A stretch of 64,000 bases of DNA from Candidatus Falkowbacteria bacterium S5_I03 (GTDB lineage: Bacteria > Patescibacteriota > Patescibacteriia > Patescibacteriales > UBA12465): assembly GCA_019248265.1 (NCBI GenBank), contig JAEHGX010000002.1, positions 1 through 64,000 on the forward strand, in the 5' to 3' direction. Below, piece by piece: positions 26,566 to 34,065 of this stretch. The notes under the pieces are model-generated. The model ran no database searches and had not been told where the DNA came from. It saw only the letters and a program-made list of their open reading frames with translations. Positions within the stretch are counted from its first letter, which is position 1; every line of letters starts with the position of its first letter. A program made the position numbers and the translations under genes.

Positions 26566-27333
26566 TTAGTTAATTTCCAGTCCGACCGGAGCATGGTCAG
26601 AACCGGTCTGTTCATCTAAAATATAGGCTTTTTTTAGGTGTTTTTTAAGTTTATCCGATACACAGAAATAGTCAATCCGCCAACCGACATTGCGCGCCCG
26701 GGCACCGGCGCGAAAACTCCACCAAGAATATTGAATTTTATCACCGTTTAAAGCGCGATAGGTGTCAACGAAACCGGCCGCTAAGAACTTATCCATAGAA
26801 GAGCGTTCTTCGGGAGTAAAACCGGGGCTGCCGACATTCTCTTTGGGCCGCGCCAAATCAATTTCTTGATGAGCAACATTAAAATCGCCGGTAATTATTA
26901 CTGGTTTCTTTCTTTCTAATTTCTTGGCATATTTAAGCAAAGCCTCATTAAACTCAATTTTATAACCCAAGCGGCTAAGTTCATGATTAGAATTCGGGAA
27001 ATAAACGTTCAACAAATAAAAATCTTTAGTTTCCAGAGTTTGCACTCGACCTTCAATATCAAATTTTTCAATTCCGAAACCATTTTTAATGTCTAAAAAA
27101 ATCGATTGGCCGCTCTTAATTAAAATGGCCGTACCGCTATACCCCGGCCGCCGAGCGCTATTCCAATACTCTTCGTAACCGGCAAAATCGAACTCTGTTT
27201 GCTCTCTGGCACTATCGGAAATTTTTATCTCCTGGACACACAAAATATCCGGTTTTTGCTTAGACAAAAAATCCAAGAAACCCTTCTTCGCTACCGCTCT
27301 AATTCCATTAACATTCCAGGAGATTATTTTCAT
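26566..27333 (-). CDS. xth: Exodeoxyribonuclease III / AP endonuclease
   Basis: 255 aa. It cuts DNA at abasic sites and removes 3' blocks in base-excision repair. The EEP-nuclease motifs are all visible: WNVNGIRA at the N-terminus, LCVQEIK (metal-binding Glu), GDFNVAH (Asp/Asn), the WWSFRAGARARNVGWRIDYF block and SDHAPV with the catalytic Asp-His. Length and order match the ExoA/XthA family. It is first in the leftward unit with leuS and rsmA and is divergent from the DsbA-like gene. Confidence 0.93.
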   Translation of the reverse strand: MKIISWNVNGIRAVAKKGFLDFLSKQKPDILCVQEIKISDSAREQTEFDFAGYEEYWNSARRPGYSGTAILIKSGQSIFLDIKNGFGIEKFDIEGRVQTLETKDFYLLNVYFPNSNHELSRLGYKIEFNEALLKYAKKLERKKPVIITGDFNVAHQEIDLARPKENVGSPGFTPEERSSMDKFLAAGFVDTYRALNGDKIQYSWWSFRAGARARNVGWRIDYFCVSDKLKKHLKKAYILDEQTGSDHAPVGLEIN

Positions 27334-27342
27334 AAATTATGT

Positions 27343-27348
27343 TATAAT
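27343..27348 (+). promoter_or_regulatory. -10 element for the DsbA-like gene
   Basis: A consensus TATAAT sits 46 bases before the ATG at 27395 in the divergent gap. I see no convincing -35. Confidence 0.35.
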
Positions 27349-27351
27349 AAC

Positions 27352-27380
27352 AGCATACTGGAAACTAGATATTTTTTCAA
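27352..27380 (-). promoter_or_regulatory. Candidate promoter of the xth-leuS-rsmA unit
   Basis: On the minus strand TTGAAA (27375-27380), 17 bases, then TATGCT (27352-27357). Transcription would start near 27345, with a leader of about 12 nt before the exonuclease ATG. Confidence 0.4.
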
Positions 27381-27394
27381 TTTGCCAAAAAAAT

Positions 27395-28147
27395 ATGAGC
27401 TTAGAAGAAAGAGTCCAATACGCGGCCATGAAGGCGCGCCATGTAAAAAAATTACGCCCCTGGTATCTCAAATGGTGGGGCATAATTTTATTAGCCATCG
27501 CCTCCCTGATTTTAATCTTTGTAATTGCTTCCGGAATTTATGTGGTCAAGCAAGTTCAAATAATAAACAGTGGCGTGAGCGGACCCAGCGCCGAAGAACA
27601 GATGCAAACTTATTTAACAGCCATCAGTGGTGAAAGTGATAATTCTTGGGGACCGAGCAATGCCAAGGTAACCATTGTGGAGTTTGCCGATTTTGCCTGC
27701 CCTTACTGTGAAGAGTCATATCCGGCTATTAAAAATATCCAACAAAACTACGGCGGACAGGTTCGCATCATTTATCGCGATTATCCTTTACACGACAATT
27801 CAATTTTTCTAGCCTTATCAGCGCGTTGTGCCGGCGAACAAGGAAAATTTTGGCAGATGCACGATGTCTTTTTCGAAAATCAAGATAAATTCAACCTAAC
27901 TCAAGAAGAATTGGCTGTTAATATTCCGGCACTAGCCGAAACTTTGGGGCTAAACTCCGACCAATTTAAAACCTGTCTTGATAGCCAGAAATATTTCCCG
28001 AGAATAAAACAAGATTATGATGACGGAACTTATCTGCAAATTCAAGGAACCCCCACTTGGTTTATTAATAATAAAATGTTCACCGGAGCCATGGATAAAG
28101 AAGGTTTACAGACAATCGTTGACGGCTTGCTTAATATAATAAAGTAA
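27395..28147 (+). CDS. Membrane-anchored DsbA-family thiol oxidoreductase
   Basis: 250 aa. Residues 28-51 form a single membrane anchor; the rest is outside. The thioredoxin-like domain starts near residue 90, with the active site CPYC at 102-105 (context FADFACPYCEESYP) and the cis-Pro loop QGTPTWFIN near the C-terminus. The helical insertion between them fits DsbA/BdbD. It would form disulfides in exported proteins. It lies immediately upstream of the por genes and close to several Cys-rich exported proteins, which are natural candidate substrates. Confidence 0.88.
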   Translation: MSLEERVQYAAMKARHVKKLRPWYLKWWGIILLAIASLILIFVIASGIYVVKQVQIINSGVSGPSAEEQMQTYLTAISGESDNSWGPSNAKVTIVEFADFACPYCEESYPAIKNIQQNYGGQVRIIYRDYPLHDNSIFLALSARCAGEQGKFWQMHDVFFENQDKFNLTQEELAVNIPALAETLGLNSDQFKTCLDSQKYFPRIKQDYDDGTYLQIQGTPTWFINNKMFTGAMDKEGLQTIVDGLLNIIK

Positions 28148-28149
28148 AT

Positions 28150-28689
28150 ATGGAACAGATAAGAATACACGGCCGCGGCGGACAAGGAGTGGTTACCGCT
28201 GCTGAATTAATTGCCATCGCCGCTTTTAAATCCGGAAAATACGCCCAAGCATTTCCTAATTTTGGCGTGGAAAGAAGCGGTGCTCCGATTCAATCTTATG
28301 CGCGAATTGCCGACGAACAAATTATTACCCGCGAACAAGTTCATAATCCCAATATTCTAATTATTCAAGATGCTAGCTTATTGGAAAATAGTGATATTCT
28401 CAAAGGCACAGATAAAAATACTTTATTCATAATTAATGCTCCTGATAATTACCAGGCGCCGATTAAATTACCGTCTAAAAAAGTGTTTTGTTCGCCGGCG
28501 ACGGAAATCGCCTTAAAGATATTTGGCAAAAATATCGTCAACACGGTTATTTTAGGCTCCTTCGCCAAACATTCCGGATTGATAACTTTGGAGTCGCTCA
28601 AATACGCGGTGGCGGAAAAATTTGCCGATAAAGGCAAAACTATAATCAAAAAAAATATCCAAGCAATTGAAGTTGCTTTTAACGACTAG
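28150..28689 (+). CDS. porG: Pyruvate/2-oxoacid:ferredoxin oxidoreductase, gamma subunit
   Basis: 179 aa, the single-domain gamma subunit of the four-subunit archaeal-type enzyme. The start IRIHGRGGQGVVTAAELIA and the FPNFGVERSGAPIQSYARI block are diagnostic. Two bases follow the stop of the DsbA-like gene, and the delta subunit follows with a one-base gap. Whether the substrate is pyruvate or another 2-oxoacid is decided by the alpha and beta subunits and context; pyruvate is most likely. Confidence 0.93.
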   Translation: MEQIRIHGRGGQGVVTAAELIAIAAFKSGKYAQAFPNFGVERSGAPIQSYARIADEQIITREQVHNPNILIIQDASLLENSDILKGTDKNTLFIINAPDNYQAPIKLPSKKVFCSPATEIALKIFGKNIVNTVILGSFAKHSGLITLESLKYAVAEKFADKGKTIIKKNIQAIEVAFND

Positions 28690-28690
28690 T

Positions 28691-28948
28691 ATGAAAAAAC
28701 TGACTACCAAGGCCAACACTTCCCTCGCCAATAAAACTGGGGCTTGGCGTACCCACAAACCAATAACCGATAACGTAAAATGTATTGGCTGTTCTTTGTG
28801 CGCCAAATTATGTCCGGAAGATTGCATTGAAATGAGACCGCTAGAAAATAAGCTGAAACCGCAAACCGATTATGATTACTGCAAGGGCTGCGGCTTATGC
28901 GCGCACGAGTGCCCGGTTAAAGCAATTTCCATGAAAGAAGATTATTAA
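28691..28948 (+). CDS. porD: Pyruvate:ferredoxin oxidoreductase, delta (ferredoxin) subunit
   Basis: 85 aa from the ATG at 28691, directly after the porG stop; an upstream in-frame start would overlap porG. Two complete 4Fe-4S motifs are visible, CIGCSLCAKLCP and CKGCGLCAHECP, so it carries two clusters and passes electrons from the catalytic subunit to ferredoxin. A conserved GAWRTHKP lead-in is typical of PorD. Confidence 0.93.
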   Translation: MKKLTTKANTSLANKTGAWRTHKPITDNVKCIGCSLCAKLCPEDCIEMRPLENKLKPQTDYDYCKGCGLCAHECPVKAISMKEDY

Positions 28949-28955
28949 AAATAAC

Positions 28956-30125
28956 ATGAAAGCCAAAAACAAAAATCAACATCAAGGCCAAGAAATTTTG
29001 GAAGGTTCCCGCGCCATTGCCTTAACGGTTAATAATATCGGGCCGGAAGTCGTTTCCGCTTATCCGATAACGCCGCAAACTCATATTGTCGAAGACTTGG
29101 CTAAGTTTAAAGCCAACGGCCAGGCGAATTTTGAATATGTGCGCGCCGAAAGCGAATTTGCCGCCGCTTCAATTGTTCTTGGAGCGAGCGCCGCCGGAGC
29201 GCGTGTTTACAGCGCTACCAGTTCCCAGGGATTATTGCTCATGGCTGAAGTTTTATACAACATTTCCGGCATGCGCTTGCCGATAGTAATGACTTGCGCT
29301 AATCGAGCCATATCTTCACCTATTAATATTTGGAATGATCATAGCGATGCGATGGCTGTCGCTGGCAGCGGCTGGTTGCAATTCTTCGCCGAAAATCATC
29401 AAGAAGCCGTTTATCAACATTTACTCGCTTATAAGGTCGCAGAAAAAATGAATTTGCCGGCACTCGTTAATGTTGACGGTTTTATTTTAACGCATTCTTA
29501 TGAACCGGTAGCTATTCCCAACAAAAGTTTAATTAAAAAATATCTGCCGGCCAGAAAATTGGAAGCAGGAACTTTTTTAGATACCAATAATCCGGTGACT
29601 ATGGGTGGCTTTTTTTCGCCTAATGATTATTTAGACACCCGAAAGGATATCTGCCAAGACTTTGACACTAGTTTGGCAATTATTAAAAAGGAGTATCTTA
29701 ATTTAAAAAAAATATTTAAGTTCAAAAATAACGGCAATGGGCTAGTTGAATATTCAGGTGCCAAAAAACCAAAAATAATTTTAATCTGCATGGGCTCGCT
29801 TGCGGGGACTATTAAAGAAACCTTAAAAAAATATGCCGACGTCGGCTTATTAAAAATAACTACCTTCCGCCCCTTCCCGGCCGAAGAAATAAAAAAGGCG
29901 ATTGACCATTGCGTGAATATCGCTGTCATTGAAAAAGCAATTAATCCCGGAAGCGGCGGTCCTTTATATTTAGAAACGAAAGCGGCTATTTTTGGACACG
30001 AAAAAATAAATATCCAAAATTATATTGCCGGTCTGGGCGGGCATGATATCAGTGAAAAAATGATAGCTAAAATTATTAAAGAAATGCGCGGCCGCACAAC
30101 AAACAAAATAAAATTTGTTAATTAA
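28956..30125 (+). CDS. porA: Pyruvate:ferredoxin oxidoreductase, alpha subunit
   Basis: 389 aa. With PorB it binds thiamine diphosphate and oxidatively cleaves pyruvate to acetyl-CoA and CO2. Signatures: AYPITPQTHIVEDL near the start, AESEFAAASIVLGASAAGARVYSATSSQGL, and the domain II end with FRPFPAEEI and NPGSGGPLY. Its beta partner is not next to it: a pilin-like gene starts one base after its stop and separates porA from porB. Confidence 0.94.
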   Translation: MKAKNKNQHQGQEILEGSRAIALTVNNIGPEVVSAYPITPQTHIVEDLAKFKANGQANFEYVRAESEFAAASIVLGASAAGARVYSATSSQGLLLMAEVLYNISGMRLPIVMTCANRAISSPINIWNDHSDAMAVAGSGWLQFFAENHQEAVYQHLLAYKVAEKMNLPALVNVDGFILTHSYEPVAIPNKSLIKKYLPARKLEAGTFLDTNNPVTMGGFFSPNDYLDTRKDICQDFDTSLAIIKKEYLNLKKIFKFKNNGNGLVEYSGAKKPKIILICMGSLAGTIKETLKKYADVGLLKITTFRPFPAEEIKKAIDHCVNIAVIEKAINPGSGGPLYLETKAAIFGHEKINIQNYIAGLGGHDISEKMIAKIIKEMRGRTTNKIKFVN

Positions 30126-30126
30126 T

Positions 30127-31101
30127 ATGAAAACTAAACTGCCAAAATTAGTAATTAATTTAAGTTTTGGACTATTGGTCGGTTTTTCCTTATTGTTTCT
30201 GCCGGCCAGCTTAGCTCTTGCAGCCGATGCGATAAAATTCACGCCGCAAGTGGCTATTCCCGGATTTGCTACTGGGGCGGTTGATGTCGGTACAACCGTG
30301 GACGGCAAAATGACCAGTGATTTATTGGCTAGATATATCAAGGCAATGTACGACTACGGCTTAAAGGCCGCGGGGATTTTAGCAGCCGTGATTTTAATGG
30401 GCGGCGGTTTAATCTGGCTTACTTCCGCCGGCAATGAATCAAAAATCGGCCAAGCCAAGGAAATGATAGTTGGCGCGATTAGCGGCTTAATAATCTTATT
30501 TAGTGCTTGGTTAATTTTAAATACGGTTAATCCGGCGCTGTTAAGTTTGACGCCGATGAGCTTAACAAAGTTAACAGTTAACGCTGATTACTTAATAACT
30601 AATCTAGAAAATGCGCCAGCAGACATGAAATATGGCTGGATATGTATGAACAGTGCTGACCAGCGATGCGAAGATAATATTCCCCCGTCTATAAACTTGG
30701 ATACAAGTATTTGCCGATCTGGTAACCCCGCAAATCAGGAACCGACTGATTGTCTGTATAATCAAAAAAAATGCTGTGGCCAAAGCGCCATAGTAACCCA
30801 AACTGCGGATAATTTCTGTAAAGGCAAAGGTGATTATACCCCCTGCACATTAAATTCAACGGCTGTTAAAAAGGGATATTGCTACCAAGAAAAATGCATC
30901 AATACTAAAGTTTGCTGCCAGTGTGGACAAGGAGAGGTGGCAGGCGTTTATGTTTACGTGACTTGTAAAAATGACATTCTGCCAGACGAATGCGCGAGTT
31001 GGTGTGTAAACGGCTGGGTTGGTTCAAGTTATAAAATGTATGTGCCAAATTCGTCCTATTCTTGTGATGGCGGAGCGATGAGCTATTGTCAACAACAATA
31101 A
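30127..31101 (+). CDS. T4SS pilin-like (TrbC/VirB2-type) membrane protein with Cys-rich tail, copy 1
   Basis: 324 aa from the ATG at 30127, one base after porA. Residues 1-33 are a signal peptide ending ALAA. Two membrane segments at about 81-100 and 113-133 enclose a short polar loop (SAGNESKIGQAKEM), the layout of VirB2/TrbC and the Patescibacterial T4SS-pilin family. Unlike a normal pilin, ~190 further residues follow, with many Cys residues including CC and CxC pairs. The core is highly similar to the second copy at 31989-33575 (AAGILAAVILMGGGLIW against IAGILAAVMLMAGGLLW). Its location inside the por operon is unusual. Confidence 0.75.
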   Translation: MKTKLPKLVINLSFGLLVGFSLLFLPASLALAADAIKFTPQVAIPGFATGAVDVGTTVDGKMTSDLLARYIKAMYDYGLKAAGILAAVILMGGGLIWLTSAGNESKIGQAKEMIVGAISGLIILFSAWLILNTVNPALLSLTPMSLTKLTVNADYLITNLENAPADMKYGWICMNSADQRCEDNIPPSINLDTSICRSGNPANQEPTDCLYNQKKCCGQSAIVTQTADNFCKGKGDYTPCTLNSTAVKKGYCYQEKCINTKVCCQCGQGEVAGVYVYVTCKNDILPDECASWCVNGWVGSSYKMYVPNSSYSCDGGAMSYCQQQ

Positions 31102-31105
31102 AATT

Positions 31106-31987
31106 ATGCAAAATAAAAAAACTCAAGAATATAAAAAACTCGCTCCTGGCCATAATGCTTGTTCTGGTTGCGGACAATTATCGGCGGTTCACGCGGTCAT
31201 GCGTGGCCTGACTAAAGATACCATTATCGCCAATGCCACCGGCTGTCTAGAAGTGACCACGACCGCTTACCCGCAAACTTCTTGGGGGCTGCCTTGGATT
31301 CATTCCCTGTTTGAAAATGCTTCTTCGGTCGCCTCGGGAATTCAAGCGGCTTTAAAAAATCGCGGCGATAACAATACTAAAGTTTTAGTCCAAGCGGGAG
31401 ACGGCGGTACTTTTGATATCGGTCTAGGTCTCGTCAGCGGCATGTGGGAACGGGGTGAAAATATTCTTTATATTTGTTATGACACGGAATCATATTCTAA
31501 TACCGGCATCCAAGCTTCCGGCTCCACACCTTATGGCGCCTCCACTACAACCACTCCTAGTGGCGCTCAGTCTATAGGCTCCAACCAAGTAAAAAAAGAT
31601 ATGCTGGCAATTGCGCTCGCCCACGGCTTAAAATATGTCGCGCAATCAGCTGCCGGTTTTCCGGATGACATTACCAATAAAGTTAAAAAAGCTTTAGCCA
31701 CTCCCGGGCCTTCTTATATTCAGATTTTGAGTCCCTGTGTCCCTGGTTGGGGTATTGGTTATGATGAAGCAGCGATGATGGGTAAATTAGCGGTTAAAAC
31801 TGGCTTGTATCCCTTATTAGAATATACTGACGGCAAATTAAGTGCCTCCAGCATCAACGCTAATTTTAAAGCCGAACCGGTTAATAGTTATCTTAAAGCT
31901 CAAAGCCGCTTCAAGCATCTAGGCGAAGCGGAAATTAATCATATTCAGATGTTGGCCGCGGATAATATAAAAAAATATCAAATTTAA
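31106..31987 (+). CDS. porB: Pyruvate:ferredoxin oxidoreductase, beta subunit
   Basis: 293 aa, the thiamine-diphosphate-binding subunit. HNACSGCGQLSAVHAV carries the CxxC that helps bind a 4Fe-4S cluster, with a further Cys in LSPCVPGWG. GDGGTFDIGLGLVSG is the ThDP/Mg motif, and NTGIQASGSTPYGASTTT is the usual POR-beta block. Gaps of four bases upstream and one base downstream place it between the two pilin-like genes on one probable transcript. Confidence 0.95.
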   Translation: MQNKKTQEYKKLAPGHNACSGCGQLSAVHAVMRGLTKDTIIANATGCLEVTTTAYPQTSWGLPWIHSLFENASSVASGIQAALKNRGDNNTKVLVQAGDGGTFDIGLGLVSGMWERGENILYICYDTESYSNTGIQASGSTPYGASTTTTPSGAQSIGSNQVKKDMLAIALAHGLKYVAQSAAGFPDDITNKVKKALATPGPSYIQILSPCVPGWGIGYDEAAMMGKLAVKTGLYPLLEYTDGKLSASSINANFKAEPVNSYLKAQSRFKHLGEAEINHIQMLAADNIKKYQI

Positions 31988-31988
31988 T

Positions 31989-33575
31989 ATGAGAATCAAA
32001 AAAATATTTTTAAGTTTATCTCTGCTGGCAACGCTTTTCGTCCCCATGGCCTTTGCGCAAGCAGCTTGTACTATTAGAGAACAGCGAACCGCTACAATGG
32101 CTGGCGTAGCTTCTATGCCCGCTTGTAATGCCAAATTAGGAGAGACGCAATCTGATAACAGCAATTGTCCAGGCATTAAAACTACCATTAGATATGCCAT
32201 TGGAGAAAATATTCAGGATGTCTGTTGCTGCGAACAAGAAAGCAGTGAAACCACAATCAGCACAGTGCCTAAATTTGAAATTCCCGAACTGCAAATAGAT
32301 CTTCCCGGATTAAATCTTACGCAACCGCAATGTACTCAAGGTGGCAATGGAGAATATACTTGTAAAGTAAACTGGCTGGGGGAATATTTAAATTGGATCT
32401 ATAATTATGCACTTAAAATCGCTGGAATTCTGGCGGCCGTCATGCTGATGGCCGGCGGTTTACTCTGGCTTATTTCTGGAGGCGATGCCGGTAAAGTCGG
32501 ACAAGCGAAAGAAATAATTATTGGCAGTATTACCGGATTAATAATTCTTATGAGCTCTTATGTTCTTTTAGTTCAAGTAAACCCTAATCTAGTAAAATTT
32601 CCGGCGATTACTTTAGGTGCCCTAAGCAACCAAGAAGTCGCCGAGTTAGTTAAATCGAAAGATTCCGGCGGCGCCAGTAATTATATGGGAGCTGCCTGCG
32701 CTACGGATGAAGAGCTTAAAAACGGAACCGCCTTCTTTGCCACCGGTTATTGCCGGCCAACCTGGGCCAACACCGACAAATTTTTCTGCTCCATAGCTAT
32801 GAATTGCAGCTGTCCGGATGGAGTCGGTTTAGACACTTCCAAAAATTGTGATGATATTTATAAAACTTTAGCCAGTCAAGGAAAGCACTATTCTCCATGT
32901 AAATATTTTCCCAAAGATACCGAATACTGCAATCACACCAAAAGCGGTTCGGCTCCTTATGACGGTTCTATTGCCGGTCCGGTAAATGATTGTTCAAATT
33001 TAAAACTCGGTGATCAAGTTTGTTTTAATAACAAGACCTACACTATCACCGATAGCGGCGGTTTAATAAAGGGTAAACGTATTGATATTTGGACTGAAGA
33101 CTGCGGCGGTGTGGCGACGGTGACTGGTACCGGGATTCTAACAAAGGGCGAATGCGGCTCCAATCCTTCGGCAATTTTTCAATCAACCTTGGTTACTACC
33201 GGCTGGTCTTTTGATCCGGGAATAATTAATCAGGTTGGTGATGCTAGCGCCGAATTAGGTCAATTACTAAACTGTATGCGCGCCCAATTACCAAATGGCA
33301 TTGGGAAAATATCCTCAATTAGCGATAGCAACTTCATCGGTAATCTATATCAGTGCAACGTAAGCAACTGCCTAAGGCCGCCCTGCGTTCATTCATGTGG
33401 CTCCTGCCACTATGGCGGCGGACTAGCAACTAATAAATCTTACGCGGTTGATTTTGGCGATGAAACAAATGCCGCTGCTTTAACCGCCGCGGCTAAAGCC
33501 TGTGATTCCGGAGCCTATGTTTTAGATGAGGGCAACCATCTGCATGTTAGTATTTCCGCTTGTCCGCGCCAATAA
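31989..33575 (+). CDS. T4SS pilin-like protein fused to a peptidase-like Cys-rich domain, copy 2
   Basis: 528 aa. Residues 1-25 are a signal peptide (ending AFAQA). Residues 26-130 form a Cys-rich segment with a CCC run. Membrane segments at about 143-163 and 175-196 match copy 1 closely. The exported C-terminal ~330 residues are Cys-rich. Its last 60 carry His474 and Asp488 (HYGGG to YAVDFGD) and a terminal HLHVS with His517 and His519. This His..Asp..HxH order resembles LAS-type (M15-like) D,D-peptidases, though the His-Asp spacing is wider than usual, so the fold is an inference. It follows porB by one base and ends before a strong terminator. Confidence 0.7.
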   Translation: MRIKKIFLSLSLLATLFVPMAFAQAACTIREQRTATMAGVASMPACNAKLGETQSDNSNCPGIKTTIRYAIGENIQDVCCCEQESSETTISTVPKFEIPELQIDLPGLNLTQPQCTQGGNGEYTCKVNWLGEYLNWIYNYALKIAGILAAVMLMAGGLLWLISGGDAGKVGQAKEIIIGSITGLIILMSSYVLLVQVNPNLVKFPAITLGALSNQEVAELVKSKDSGGASNYMGAACATDEELKNGTAFFATGYCRPTWANTDKFFCSIAMNCSCPDGVGLDTSKNCDDIYKTLASQGKHYSPCKYFPKDTEYCNHTKSGSAPYDGSIAGPVNDCSNLKLGDQVCFNNKTYTITDSGGLIKGKRIDIWTEDCGGVATVTGTGILTKGECGSNPSAIFQSTLVTTGWSFDPGIINQVGDASAELGQLLNCMRAQLPNGIGKISSISDSNFIGNLYQCNVSNCLRPPCVHSCGSCHYGGGLATNKSYAVDFGDETNAAALTAAAKACDSGAYVLDEGNHLHVSISACPRQ

Positions 33576-33591
33576 AATTTTGCCTAACAAA

Positions 33592-33621
33592 AAGAGACTT
33601 GATTATTCAAGTCTCTTTTTT
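33592..33621. terminator. Bidirectional terminator between por/pilin unit and rnhA
   Basis: AAGAGACTTG, an ATTATT-centred loop and CAAGTCTCTT form a perfect stem. A T tract follows on the plus strand and an A tract precedes it, so it can end both the rightward por/pilin transcript and the leftward rnhA transcript. Confidence 0.85.
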
Positions 33622-33636
33622 ATTATCTAATAAATT

Positions 33637-34050
33637 TTAGAGGGTTCCCTTGTCCATTGCCTCATTAGCCAACCTATCGGCCTCCTTATTCTGCTCACGC
33701 GGGATATGGGTATAGGTTATCTGTTTGAACTTAAAACTTAAATTATGAATCTCCAGAAACAAAGGCGCCAAGTCCTTATTTTTTACTTTATATTCCCGCT
33801 TTAACTGCTTGACCACCAATTCACTATCTAAATAGCATTCCAATTCACTCGCCCCTAGGCTGGCCGCTTTTTTCAAAGCCGCAATTAAAGCTTTATACTC
33901 GGCCTGGTTATTCGTGGCTACGCCCAGATATTCCGAAATCTCGGCTAATACTTGTTTTTGGCTGTCGTATAATATCGCTCCAATTCCCGCCGGTCCTGGA
34001 TTGCCCCGCGCTCCACCATCCGTGAAAATTATTATTTTTTCTAAGCTCAT
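33637..34050 (-). CDS. rnhA: Ribonuclease HI
   Basis: 137 aa. It degrades RNA in RNA-DNA hybrids. The fold opens with IFTDGGARGNPGPAG (first catalytic Asp). Then come AEYKALIAAL (Glu), LDSELVVKQL (Asp) and EADRLANEA (last Asp). It lacks the basic handle insertion of the E. coli enzyme, like many short bacterial and archaeal RNase HI forms. It is the last gene of the long leftward unit. Confidence 0.92.
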   Translation of the reverse strand: MSLEKIIIFTDGGARGNPGPAGIGAILYDSQKQVLAEISEYLGVATNNQAEYKALIAALKKAASLGASELECYLDSELVVKQLKREYKVKNKDLAPLFLEIHNLSFKFKQITYTHIPREQNKEADRLANEAMDKGTL

Positions 34051-34065
34051 ATATGTTTAACTAAT

